This document shows, piece by piece, positions 1 through 10,678 of a stretch of DNA of 64,000 nucleotides. Source of the DNA: Neurospora crassa OR74A. Lineage: Eukaryota > Ascomycota > Sordariomycetes > Sordariales > Sordariaceae. Under the pieces are notes generated by a model, which saw only the letters and a list, made by a program, of their open reading frames with translations, was not told where the DNA came from and made no database searches. The stretch is taken from contig NC_026502.1 in NCBI RefSeq assembly GCF_000182925.2, forward strand, positions 3,472,001 through 3,536,000, written 5' to 3'. The position numbers were made by a program, and so were the translations under genes. Each line of letters starts with the position of its first letter. Position 1 is the stretch's first letter.

Positions 1-8
1 CATGTAGG

Positions 9-860
9 ATGCCTACAGCAGCAAAATTTCTGGGATATCGCCCGTTTCCTCCAGTCATGAACCTCTACGGCAATTCCTCTAGGGGCGTCATTGGCGCACT
101 AACTACATATAAGCTGTGCGGTGCGGATAAGAACGATTTCTTATACGTTGTCGAGGTACACCACGGCTTTACCCCTAGAGGACCGCTCAACTTCAGGCCG
201 GGCTTCTACCTGCGGAACGGGACGGGAACCGAGGCCCCAATTCTGGCGGCCGCCGGCGACGAAGAGCGAGAACCCCTTTTGATGTCAACCTTTAGCGTGA
301 AAAGTCTCATTATGGTGCCGCCACCGTTAGACGAAGACGACGTCGAGTTCAACTTGAACCCTCGTGACTTGGTCACCGAGATTATGTACGCTAAAACGAC
401 CAGCGACGGTAGCGTCTCGTTCCGCTTCTCGGTCGAGGTCGGCCCTAAGATGAAAATCCGGGAGCAATTCGAATGGAGGAAGGCCCGGAAGGGCGAAACC
501 AACACCCAACAGAACACCCGGTACATTCTCACTCGCCTGCCATCCTCATCTTCCACCTCATTTTCCTCACCGTCTCCTTCTTCTTCTTCTTCTTCTTCTT
601 CTTCTTCTTCTTCACCTTCATCATTATCTTCACCGGCACAAGAGGAGAGCGATATACTTGCTGATCTTACGTTTCGCAATGCGATTTCCGTAAATCACTT
701 ATTTACATTGGAGTTGAAGGGGGCTGCTTGTTCAGGAGTAATGGGTGATCGTTGGACTCTTATGGTTGTTACTACCGCGCTCAGACTTTACTGGCTACGC
801 GTCTATGGCAAAACGAATAAGGCTATCGTGGGAATTGGACAGAAACTTCGGGGCAAATAG
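9..860 (+). CDS. Conserved fungal protein, tubby/LURP-one-like appearance; possibly 5'-partial
   Basis: The 283-aa reading frame is open from the window edge, so the true start may lie upstream of the ATG at 9. Residues about 30-160 look like an ordered domain of beta type, with the motifs YKLCGADKNDFLYVVEV, RPGFYLRNGTG and ILAAAGDEE. I recall a widespread ascomycete family with this pattern, which resembles the tubby C-terminal/LURP-one fold, but that assignment is tentative. Residues about 178-210 are a serine-rich linker encoded by a TTC/TCT microsatellite at 575-615. A conserved-looking tail follows (RWTLMVVTTALRLYWLRVYGK) and ends in LRGK. No signal peptide or catalytic motif is visible. 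The function is unknown. The frame is convincing because both the domain and the tail stay in frame across the microsatellite. Confidence 0.6.
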   Translation: MPTAAKFLGYRPFPPVMNLYGNSSRGVIGALTTYKLCGADKNDFLYVVEVHHGFTPRGPLNFRPGFYLRNGTGTEAPILAAAGDEEREPLLMSTFSVKSLIMVPPPLDEDDVEFNLNPRDLVTEIMYAKTTSDGSVSFRFSVEVGPKMKIREQFEWRKARKGETNTQQNTRYILTRLPSSSSTSFSSPSPSSSSSSSSSSSSPSSLSSPAQEESDILADLTFRNAISVNHLFTLELKGAACSGVMGDRWTLMVVTTALRLYWLRVYGKTNKAIVGIGQKLRGK

Positions 861-1540
861 TTTGGTTGTTCGGCTTATCATGGGTGCGGGGGCGGGCATG
901 TTGCAGACGGAAATTGCTGGAGGAGTGGGTGAGCATGAACTCAGAAGCAATGCATTATGACTTCCTGTCTTCTCTCCTGCACCGTTCCCAGTTTAATCAT
1001 GTACAGTGATGGCTCCGTCGTTCCCGCCAAAGCCCGCAGCGTCCCTGCCGATTCTAAGCCAACCCCAGGGCACCGAGACATTCACCTGGACGATTACAAC
1101 CTCTCCGCGTGTACCACAGCATTCCCAGTCCCCAAGGACTTCGTCCTCCAAACCTTATATCCTCACTTTTCCACGCCGTCGCACCCTGCCCACTGCCTGG
1201 CGTGATCGTCTCAAACAACACCCTGCCGAACGCCATCTCACTCTGAAGGAACTCACCACCATAGCATGGTACCTTGGCGCGCCTAGACAGGGAACATCAA
1301 CACCTTGACTGTGCGGGACAGAAGGATGTCCAGTCCATATCCTCTGACACGAGGTTTCCCACTCCCGTTGAGGAAGTGGCACCTGGCTTCACCTTTGAGG
1401 GAAGCAGCAGCCCCAGTCAACGCAGCCTATAAAGACTCGTTTGACGGAGCTGTAGACTAGAGACAGAGAGTTTGACAGATGAATCTAGACATTCTGAGCT
1501 ACGCTGTCACGCATCATCCTCGCTAATACCTTTATATTTC
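861..1540. other. Intergenic, no supported gene
   Basis: This stretch holds the 3' flank of the first gene and overlapping short frames of up to 100 aa with no recognisable motif, codon pattern or splice sites. I see no RNA gene or repeat in it. Confidence 0.5.
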
Positions 1541-2560
1541 CTAAAATGGGAAGGGAACGCGCGAAGGGAAAAAAGGAGACCCAGGCCGCGAAGAAGTCAA
1601 CTTGGATGATGGAATCCGGGATGGTTTCATAGTTTCAACGAGCTCCGCGTCGAACTGTTCGCGCATGACGTAATTCTCGAGGTGCTGGCCAGTGGCGAAA
1701 ATCTTGCTTGACGTGGATACGTTTTTGAGCGGCGCCAGAATCTTTGGGTCCTCGAACCGCTGAATCTTTTTGGTGTACAGGAGCGCAACGGTGGCCCCCA
1801 GGGAACTGATGTCCATCTTCGGAACATCCCAGCCCTTAAGGTGTTTGCCGAGCTTTAGGAGCTCAGTGTTGAGCCCCTTGGTGATGTGTCTCTTTTCGCC
1901 CGGCTGCTGGAAGACCGATGAGCAAAGTCTGGCGACGAAGTCTATATTGCTGATCTACAACGAGATGGGCGGATTTGGACTTGGGCTTAGATGGGGACGG
2001 CACCATCAAAGTCTTCGAGGGACAGACAGAGGTCGGTGAAGTCACATCTGTGGACCTGAGGGAGGACAACCTGTTCGCCGTGGTCGGCCCCGACGCAGGG
2101 GTCTTCAAAGGATGGGAGTTGTACTGTGGTCTGTGATCCAGCATGGACAAGGAAACTTGAAGCTGATTGATACATCATCTATCATGATTAAGGCCCCGTT
2201 CCTCCAGGAAGCTCTTTTCCTTGGCTCCCAAACCGCGTTACAGATCTGATATGCCTTGCTCACTATATCGAAAGCCTCCAAAGGAATGTCACGACCGATC
2301 TCCTCCAGAATATGTACGGTACGAAACGGGTGATCTCGCGATGCCCGAGGTCCGCGAAACCGACCGTCCACTGGTCTCTCATCCCATCACGTCTTCCACT
2401 TACGACATGTCTGACATGTCTGTTTGGCAGACATCCTAGGCCCTCGCCGAGCCCGTCGTGATGCCCAAGCTCGTCATGTTCGGAGTTTGGCTCGCTGTCT
2501 TCACGATCAACATGTTGGTGGTCTTCCCCCGTCCTGAACATGACGATCATCCGACATATG
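1541..2560 (-). pseudogene. Unrecognised minus-strand coding relic
   Basis: On the minus strand, 1627-1948 reads as a continuous protein-like segment of about 105 residues with fungal codon use. It runs from NIDFVARLCSSVFQQPG through KGLNTELLKLGKHLKGWDV to REQFDAELVETMK, just after a possible acceptor (AATATAG) at about 1948. Further upstream, at 2105-2371, another plausible segment contains EEIGRDIPLEAFDIVSKAYQ. The frames joining the two are broken by stops, and I could not build a clean intron model. I read this as a decayed gene, or a gene with unusual introns. I do not recognise the family. It sits next to the broken GIY-YIG gene, so the region looks like accessory DNA under decay. Confidence 0.35.
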
Positions 2561-2999
2561 GAACAAGGGCTGTACTCCTTGTACTGGTTTGGAGTTTGGA
2601 CTTTGGTGTATTAGGAAAAGGGATGGAAGCAGCTGCGGCGTTATCGAGCTATCGCTTTCCTCACATGAATACCTATCAGACGAGGACGCGGCACGTCTAT
2701 ATGAGAAATTAGTGAGACTTAAGGAGATATATGATGTGACGGTGAGCATTTCTTGCTAGACAGGGTTAGTAGAGATGACGAACCCAACACGTTAGGCGAT
2801 AAGAGGCCGGTTGCTTCTATGTTGGACTCGTCAGTTTTCCAACCTTCCAATATTCCTGTATATTCACCACACGAGACCAGAGAAATCAGTGGAAAGCGGC
2901 TTCGATGGCTATCTTCAAAGCTCGTATGGTGTCCGCATGCTTTGATGGGAGTGGCGCTGATGCGAGTTTTCCATAGTGAGTGATGGCATACCCTCGGTT

Positions 3000-4680
3000 G
3001 AGGGTTGTGCATACGCCTTCACTCACTTGACCTATCTACCGATCACCACTTTTCGTTCGATGTGCAATGTCCGTAGTATGCCAGAAGAACCGCCTTACAA
3101 ACGAGACCCAAGATAAACGGAGTGGGGTGTCTACTGCCTCATCTTTGAGAAAGACGGCCATCCGGATCACATCTATATTGGCTCCGGTACCGCTGTCCCA
3201 CAAGGCATGCGCGCCCGTATAAACAGGCATCGTCACGTCGTGAAAGCCGGTGATTCCGTTTGTCCTCTCATTCTTTTTGCTGACCTTTTTACTTCTCCAG
3301 GAACTCTTCTCTTGCTCCTGTTGCGTACTGAAGGCTCAGAAAACCTTTGCTTCTGTCCTTTCTCCCAGCAATGGGAAACGATCAACGTCTGGTCTCCTTT
3401 TGTGGGTGTGTGTCCATGCCCGGCAATGCAAGGGGGGGATCTGCGGCAACCGTGCTTGGGACATCAAGGGAGCAGACGAATGCACCTGCTCTGCCACGAG
3501 CCTTGAAGACCTCCGAATCATAGCCAAGCACGACTCACCCCACAAGGATCTTGCTAAACAATAGCAAAAGTATTCCCAAAGGCGTGCGGAAGATGATCAA
3601 GGACGGATTCACCCTCACTCATACACCTATACTCGCGCAATTCCCCATTCCACCTCCGAAAAACGAAATCCAAGGTCGTTGTCTTTGCTTGGAGTTAGAG
3701 TCCCTTTTCAGGTGTCTCTTGTAGTCGCGACGGAGTTGAGAGTTTGATTATAGGCCTTTGGCACCACGTTGCCCAGGATGCTGTGAGGGTAGACGTGAAG
3801 ATCGATAATGTGTAGAGGTTTCATGAAATGCATTTCAGATAAAATTTACATTTGCGCCCGGAATGCTGGCATCTAGCACAAGTAAACCTCTCTGAGGAGG
3901 CCATATGAACACGGGCCTTGTACAAGACCTTCAAGCGTTTCACGTCGACCTAAAACTTTCTTTAGTCACGGCCAAGTCGGAGAATAAACCGTCGAGTTCA
4001 TTCTGGGCAAAGTTGCTGCCGGGGTGAGGGGAAAGAATCGCGCGTACATGAGAGAATACGGCAAGACGCATCCGGCTTTAGCAAAGGATCGTGCTGTTCG
4101 CGACGCGATAACTCCAACCTACCATCTCTCCGGATTTCCTTGTCACTTCATTCTGTGTATGGAGAATAACACATGCCCGATTTATCATAGACAGAGGCTT
4201 GATCGCTTCTAACACATGCTCTTTTATTGGGGATACTTTCCGCTAACGATGCATATATTTATGACCATGGCGCCGAAATAGCTACCGAAAATTGTATCAT
4301 TTGAACGAAAGGAACAGGGAGCACCTCGCGGAAAAGAATGCAAAGAAAGGGCCGCAAGTGAGAGACGGATTCACGGTCGTCATATTGTTCTTCTTCCATT
4401 GTTCTTGCGAGTGTTTCATGTGGGACCATGAAACACTCAAAGGGAGAAGTGAGTTGAGGTGTTGGGCTTGCCTGCTCTGTTCCTCCAACGAGGCCCTCCT
4501 ACACCCCGACTTCAGCTTGAAAGACACTGAGGCGAAAATAATTGACTATCGAACCCTCAACGCTAGAACACATAGTATAGACGGAACGTACCTACAGAAC
4601 CTCGAAATTCAACCCAAGAAGCCAGAAGACATCCTATACCTACTGCACAAGTCTGCGGGAAAAAAACAATAACTGCCGAA
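3000..4680 (+). pseudogene. Degraded GIY-YIG-type nuclease family gene
   Basis: From 3118 the plus strand reads TEWGVYCLIFEKDG, then HIYIGSGTA and QGMRARINRH. This is the GIY-YIG signature (GVY...YIG...R) seen in a family of fungal GIY-YIG-like proteins often found in accessory or subtelomeric DNA. The next family-typical block, VRKMIKDGFTLTHTPILAQFP, is in another frame at about 3586-3650. Between them lies about 330 bp that is either a non-consensus intron or an insertion. It includes a cysteine-bearing segment (CKGGICGNRAWDIKGADECT, about 3429-3488). Stops follow at about 3722. A third segment at 4020-4080 (KNRAYMREYGKTHPALAKDR) and an open frame at 4292-4672 with paired cysteines may be the C-terminal part. 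An in-frame stop lies just before TEWGVY. Frameshifts and stops suggest a broken copy. The GIY-YIG call rests on motif recognition only. Confidence 0.5.
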
Positions 4681-5148
4681 GCCCGAATCACAATAATGCC
4701 TTGCTTTGGGCCACCGTTCAATGTTGGCTTCATTACATGTAATGGCTGCCCTTTTTGCAATACCTAATTGCCTGCGCTTTCCCAAATGTGCAAAGCACGA
4801 CTTGTTTGATGTCTTGGTTTAAAGACTGGCCAGTCTATCACCTATTCGAACAGCTATCTCACATAGCAATCCCAAACGCAGTGTCATCTCCTGTCAAGCT
4901 TTCTTTGCACCTCTTCAACGCTCTTCATCATTTTCACCCCTTTTCATCCTTTATCAAGTCCACTCACTCATGCAACCGCAACCGGTCTTCAAGTACCTAG
5001 GTACCTATATACCTAATCCTTCCCTTCTTTACCCGCTCCTTCCTTTCCCGTCCCTTTCTTCCCTTCCTTCTCTCCCCTCCTTCTCACTCCCCTTCGTTCC
5101 CCCCAGTCCCATACTCCTTTCCCCATCTCCCTCACTCCCGACCATCAC
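4681..5148. other. Intergenic, pyrimidine-rich plus strand
   Basis: There is no supported gene. From about 5030 to 5160 the plus strand is strongly C/T rich, like a fungal core promoter or 5' leader, but no convincing plus-strand gene starts after it. The best short frame, from the ATG at 5229, is only 40 aa. Confidence 0.4.
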
Positions 5149-5376
5149 TCAACCCAGTAACCCAACCAAATCGGACGCCGTGCTCTCCACGCTGTATCGC
5201 GGGGGATTTGCGCTATTCTTCTTAAACCATGGGGATCCGTTGCTTTTCTTGCTCGGCGATGTTTTCTCTACCCCTGGAGAAGCAGGGGCTGATGGTGAAT
5301 AAGGAGGAGGGGATGATGGTTCGGAGTGATGAGGAGTGGATGGGTTGTTGAAGCAGCGGGAGCAGGGGCAGGACAT
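5149..5376 (-). CDS. Possible small proline/serine-rich protein
   Basis: This 75-aa frame starts MSCPCSRCF, continues with a Pro/Ser-rich stretch and ends DLVGLLG. Its codons prefer C in the third position (TCC, TGC, CGC, AAC), as in real genes of this genome. The CPCSRC start could bind metal or be lipidated, but this is speculation. A 29-nt homopolymer (T on the plus strand, 5411-5439) lies 34 bp upstream of the start. No relative is recognised and there is no intron. It could be a chance frame opposite the pyrimidine-rich stretch. Confidence 0.3.
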   Translation of the reverse strand: MSCPCSRCFNNPSTPHHSEPSSPPPYSPSAPASPGVEKTSPSKKSNGSPWFKKNSANPPRYSVESTASDLVGLLG

Positions 5377-5407
5377 TTTTGGCTTCAGAAAACTGGAACG
5401 ATGACTT

Positions 5408-5439
<32 letters not shown>

Positions 5440-7373
5440 CGTTAAGTTTGAGGCCAGTGATGATTGATTGAGAGATGTATCGTTGTGCTCTACTCTGGAT
5501 TGCTGACAATAACCTATCCCTCAGGTGATCTTTGAAAGAGTCTTGGCCTTTGTTCGTCTGATGGCTGATGACTTGGGCGGGAGTCTGTGTGAATACTTAA
5601 GAGGTAGATATGAAGCCGTTTGTGCAACCAGTCAATGGTAGGCGTCTTTGATGACTTGTACGTAGCTGTAGTAATTGCGATTCGCAACAGTGGAATATCA
5701 AGATGAATCAGATAAAGACCACGGGAGAGCAGGCCCGGGAGACATCCCCCATTAATACCTGAGTCTTCACACCATGGATACCTCGCAAGTATCTGCGTGT
5801 CTGCGCCAAGTCTCAACCACATGTTCTCAAGCATCCAGCCGAGTCCCATGGGCACAATTTAGTCCTGCATCAGCTTCTCAGCTGGTACGGCATGAGAGAT
5901 GCGAACCAACAAAGAATGGGCTTGGCGACTTATATAGTACATAGAAGAAGTGAGGAATGAGTAAGAGGGGGAGGATGGTGACACCACTCTCCTAGGGTCC
6001 CGTGAGACACTTCTCCATGCCACTCCTTATCATCTTGGTGAAGCCATCATTTGGGGTTCCAGCCAAAAGTCTGTTAACGAGTGACAATCCGCTGACCTCA
6101 GGGATAATTGGAGTGACTGAAAAGAAGCAAAAACGACAAGAAAACCCGGGAGAAAGGAACGCTACCATCCATCTTAGGAGACAATGAAACAAACACGGGC
6201 ATATGGAACTGGTAGGTAGGTATGTAGGTAGGCAGCGGGGGAGAACCTATAAAGGCGGGATTAGATGAGTCCAGGCCAGCCACAGGTTCCAGACTCGGAT
6301 AGACTTCTCCTTGGCCTTAGGGGCGGGAGAGATGCATCCAAGAGCCAAGGGTGGTATGTAGTGACACAGCGTGATTGCCCCAACCCCGCACGCCTGATAG
6401 GTTGGCTGGGGTTGGACCACGCTATAGGTTGCTTCGGCAGGTGGTATTCTATGCTTAAATTGACTTCACGTTGGCACATTGCACAATGCCCAGCTTCTTG
6501 TCGGATGGCGTTTGACCTCTTTGTAATCCATGTTGGGTCGTGCGGCGCGATAAGATCGGTGGACGACTTGCCATATGCTGTATTAGAAGAAGATACACAA
6601 ACAAAAGGGGCGGAGGTGAAGAAAGTAATCGGTCAATGACGAGCGCAGCTCTCCTGGCTTTATAATATGGGTTTGCCGTGCTTGGAGAAGGAAAAGGAAA
6701 AGTATCGGGAACTGTCTCAAAACACAAAGGAAGGGATGTCGTCGTTCAACTTCCAGAGTCTAAAACCACTTGGAATCTGGGGAGATTCCACTTCCCCGCA
6801 GAAAGGAAGAGAGCCAAAAGTGTGGGGAATAATCGTCTCTGTGGGTTAGAAAAAGCGGGAAACCCTCCGCTGTCTTATTTTTAGGAAATGGTGAGATTGT
6901 CAGGGAAAATTTGGGGGTTTGGCGACGACGCCATGTTGTGACTGGCGATGCCAAGAAATCTGGGAATCTGGGGTAAACTTCATCGACGAGTCTTGTCTCT
7001 CGAGCCAAGAGGCTTGGCTTGCAGGACCGACTTCAATAGGTTCGACGTCGGCGTCTTCCAGGGTCGTTTCTGGACTTGGAAGGTCACAGTTGCAAACGTG
7101 ATGTGTGACAGATGACTCGGGACGCCAGAAGCAGATTGCCAAAGAGGAGGAGAGACAAGCCTTGTATCTGCGTGGGTGAGTATAACAAGGAGATCCGGTG
7201 AGCGCGAAAGCATAAGACAAGCATATCGTCTTGAATATGGTCAATAAAAATACAAAGCTTGCAGGGAAAGCCCGAATTACTCCCACGAAACCTCTAATCA
7301 TCCTCTATAAGCACACACAACCCGCCGAGATAATGGCAAAAGTTGAAAAGGAAGAAGATATTTCCGCGGATGC
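5377..7373. other. Intergenic with a 29-nt homopolymer
   Basis: The T29 run is at 5411-5439. Several frames of 60-130 aa occur (for example 6265-6639 plus and 6900-7301 minus), but they lack family motifs and coding-like codon use, and they overlap each other on both strands. From about 7200 the sequence is the 3' flank of the exchanger gene. Confidence 0.45.
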
Positions 7374-8576
7374 TCATTCATCGTCAAGCTCGCGGCCATT
7401 CATGATCTCCACGACCAAAAAAGCAACGTAGCCAACGAGCAATACGACGCCCATCCATCGTCTCCCGCCCATCATCACAATGCCAAAGATAACCACAGCC
7501 GATAGCCACATTACAGTGGCTTCAAAGAGAGTGAAGCCGAGCTGCAGCTGACTGGCATCTCCCCATATAAACAGCACTCCGCCACAGAGAGTGACCAGGA
7601 AAATGTTGGAGCCGACCGTATTGGCAACCATAATGCCTGGTTGGTGTCGGGCACCTCCAAGAATGGCGACAAACTTTTCTGGGAGAGTGGTGGCCAGCGA
7701 AAGAATTGTGGTGCCAACGACGGTGCCGGACAGCGCCAGCTCGTGACCGATAGTCGATGCGCTGTGTGCGATGATGTAACTAGAGACAAGCAAGGCAGCG
7801 AGGCCGAGGGCAAGTTGGATGACATGATGACGCATTGCCTTTGGGCGTTTGTTTGTAACCTTGACGGCCTTGGACTTCTTGACCTTTGCCATCTTGTTCG
7901 GCGAAGGCTTAAGCAGGTTGAGTTGGTGGCCCTTGTCGGAAGTCCATGCTTGCTCTTCGTCGCTGGAGCGCCCCCTGTCGCTGTCATTGGCATTGATCGT
8001 TCGGTCGTCGTCGCTGTCGCTGTCACTGTCATTATCGCCATCATCGTCGCTGCTGTCGCTGTCGCTGTCGCTGTCGCTGTCCGAGTCTTCGGGGGCCGTG
8101 AGCGTGCCTCGGTAGATGAGAGACGCCACAGAGACAACGTAAACCACAAAGGCCACGATCAGCAGAATACCGCCAAACCATTGGAAAGAGGACCCCTTGA
8201 GGGCAATGAGCAGGAGCAAAAAGACGATTGTCAGGCCGAGAAGAGCAGTTGAGTAGATCTTGGAGCTGCGATCGAACTTGGCCTTCTTCATGAAGAGCAA
8301 TCCCAGCGAAAAGGATGCGAGAATATTGGCAACGGATGAACCGATCAAGTTGCCCAGGGCCATATTCGAGTTCTTTTGGCTCAGAGCGACAATGATCACG
8401 ACGAGCTCTTCCCATTCGGCGCCGCAGGTCAAGAGTCCGACAAGAGTGGGCGAGACATTGAGTCTCTTGGCAACGATGGCCGTGTGGTCGATGAACTTGT
8501 CGGCGCCATATTCGAGGAGGAACAGGCCGGCGATGAAGGAGGAGATGTTGAAGAGGAGAGAGTCGATGGTCGCCAT
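7374..8576 (-). CDS. Na+/Ca2+ exchanger-type cation antiporter
   Basis: This intact single-exon gene of 400 aa is a membrane protein of the Ca2+:cation antiporter superfamily (Na_Ca_ex domain twice). The N-terminal half has about five hydrophobic segments. Its alpha-1 repeat, near residues 45-95, reads LLTCGAEWEELVVIIVALS and GNLIGSSVANI. A cytosolic loop (residues about 163-245) is made largely of Ser-Asp repeats, then basic residues. The C-terminal half carries alpha-2 (GTTILSLATTLPEKFV then NTVGSNIFLVTLCGG). The acidic Glu of each repeat and the GN/GS-N ion-binding motifs are kept, but the usual GTS-PE motif is altered in both. Such proteins export or sequester Ca2+ in exchange for Na+, K+ or H+. 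Which ions it uses and which membrane it sits in (vacuole or plasma membrane) cannot be read from the sequence. The start at 8576 is the first ATG of the frame, just before the first membrane helix. Confidence 0.88.
   Translation of the reverse strand: MATIDSLLFNISSFIAGLFLLEYGADKFIDHTAIVAKRLNVSPTLVGLLTCGAEWEELVVIIVALSQKNSNMALGNLIGSSVANILASFSLGLLFMKKAKFDRSSKIYSTALLGLTIVFLLLLIALKGSSFQWFGGILLIVAFVVYVVSVASLIYRGTLTAPEDSDSDSDSDSDSSDDDGDNDSDSDSDDDRTINANDSDRGRSSDEEQAWTSDKGHQLNLLKPSPNKMAKVKKSKAVKVTNKRPKAMRHHVIQLALGLAALLVSSYIIAHSASTIGHELALSGTVVGTTILSLATTLPEKFVAILGGARHQPGIMVANTVGSNIFLVTLCGGVLFIWGDASQLQLGFTLFEATVMWLSAVVIFGIVMMGGRRWMGVVLLVGYVAFLVVEIMNGRELDDE
7988..8085 (-). repeat. Ser-Asp coding microsatellite
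   Basis: Hexanucleotide-like repeats (GTCGCT and variants on the plus strand) encode the poly(Ser-Asp) loop of the exchanger. They generate spurious frames on both strands. Length variation here would change the loop without breaking the frame. Confidence 0.8.
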
Positions 8577-10678
8577 CGATGTGTACCACAGTAGTTGAGA
8601 GTTAAAGAAAGACTGGAGTTAATCCGGAGAGAAAATTAAAAGAGGGGACGGAATGGTCCAACACTTGAGATGATGGTGTCTTGTCTCACTGCATCGTCGT
8701 GGGTCAGCCGAGGTGAGATGGCACTACCTACCTACCTCTCCTCTATAGGAAAAGGGAAGCACCGCTGTCTTTATCAAGTCCGACGGTTGAACAAAGGAAG
8801 GGAAGCATCATATTCTTCACGGCACTCAGCATTTCGATACAGTATTGTCCCCTGCAACTGCATACTCCAGGTACTGCATATATGCTAGAGGTAGTTAGTG
8901 CATAGAATTCCCAGGTCTGAATTTGTTATTTGGGCCTGGCCCCGTCTCCAGAAAGTGCATATATGCCAATTAGTACATAAGATTTTTGGGTTTGGATTAT
9001 ATGCAGAATCAGGGGACAATACTGTACTCCGTCTGGTTGTTGGGCGCCTTCCTTCCCGTCAATGATCACTCAGCTGTGAAGAGCTGAACGCCGCGAGGCC
9101 AATTGCGTCGTCGCCTTCCCCGAATTAATATTAATTCCACTACGAACGGTGTTTATCGCCCCATTTTGCGCCACGGTGGTGATTGCTTTCACTAACATCC
9201 CTTGCATACAAACCTCTCTTAATACAAGATGACGTTTGAATGAATGTAAGAAACTCTCTTATAGGAATCAATTTCCTATATTGAGGAGGGAAGCTGTACT
9301 TAATATATAAGACGTTAAAAGAGTGTTTGCAGGTATGGGGGCTCAAGGTTCCTCATAATAGTGTACCATAGTGGGTACCGGCTTTAGGCTGATCTGTGCT
9401 TATGTCACCCCGCTATGGAGGATCCCCCTTAAATGCATGGAAATTGGCCGCCAGATTCGTTGTAAAAGCAGGGGAGATTACCGTACCGAATGTTATGTAG
9501 CAGAACTCAGCTGCCACGATTTCACAGAGTTCGGTTTCACGCGAGCGTCTGCCACGGAGGACTTTTTGTATCGTGGTGGTGATGGATCGTACTTCACCTA
9601 CCTTACATACATCGACTTTAAGGGCAACGCCATCTAACGCCAAAGCTGGCTGCTTGGGACTCGCAAACATTGAGTGGCTGGCCGGTCTGTGGCGGGCTGG
9701 ATGCAAGCGGTTACTAACCGCATAGAGCTGTCATTCACCACTGCAGAAACCTCATCTTTCACACTTTTTCACCACTTCACCATCTTCACCTCTGCCATGC
9801 CTTTTCTCCCACAGCATGGGATAATCAATCCTAGAATTGGTGGGATCGCCCCAAATGAGATTTACTTTGCTACTTTCACATCTCAACTGCCTTCCTCAGG
9901 CAGGATGATCCGAGCAAGACATGTCCTTCATCTCCACGGATGACAGAGGCACGCTGCTGGAAATGCATCTGACCATTCATCCTAGTGGCCAGCCAAGGCC
10001 TCTGTTTGTCCTCCACAATGTGGTGGACCGTGATAATGAGAATATTCCGACCTTCACGAGGCAAAAACAACCGACTCAGCTCTTGGAACCTCTCCCTTTC
10101 GAGCCATTTTCAGAAGAAGACCTTCTCACGCCACGCAGAAACCCGAACACTCCTCAATATTTTCCTCTTGGCCCTTCTTCTAGACCAACCCATCGTCCCT
10201 TTTTCTTTGCTTATCACTCCTTGGCTCTTCACCATCAATTCAGAGAGTCAAACGGACTGGAAGGCCAGATTGACGTCCTTCTTCATTCCAGCCAGCCAGT
10301 CTGCACCGATATCTCAAAGTGGCTTGGGGACCCCTGTTAACTACCTTTCCACCCATCAATCAGCTGCCAGCAAAAACGCCATTCAACCACCACACGATGC
10401 TAAACGTTCTCATAGGAACAACTCCATCTTCAGCCCTGGACCCCTCTCTTCCTCTGTTCGGCCTCTGGCAGTATGTATGCAGTCTCTGGCCTCCCGCCTC
10501 CCGCGCTTTGCGGTGCATGATGTGGTTGCAATGAAGGGACGGGAGCCCGCCATCGTGCATTCTCACTGGTGAAGGTGGTGTATAATATCCTGTGTCTTTC
10601 CTCCTCCTCGTCTATACCAACAAGTGTTGATATTCATCCGCCTGTTTCTTTCCATTATTGTCCCGGGCAGGCACTATA
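8577..10678. other. Intergenic between the exchanger and NRAMP genes
   Basis: The two transporter genes are divergent, so this 2.1 kb holds both promoters. Stretches at 8880-9010 and 9230-9330 are AT-rich, with recurring words such as GCATATATGC. The plus strand from about 10,575 to 10,678 is C/T rich and leads into the NRAMP start. A 195-aa frame at 9985-10572 lies in this leader and looks non-coding. I see no other gene. Confidence 0.5.

Noticed and set aside
6265-6639. 124-aa plus-strand frame
   Set aside because: Codon use is flat and no homology-like motif is seen.
9985-10572. 195-aa plus-strand frame upstream of the NRAMP gene
   Set aside because: It overlaps a rival frame (9921-10340), has no motif or coding-like codon use, and lies in the promoter/leader.
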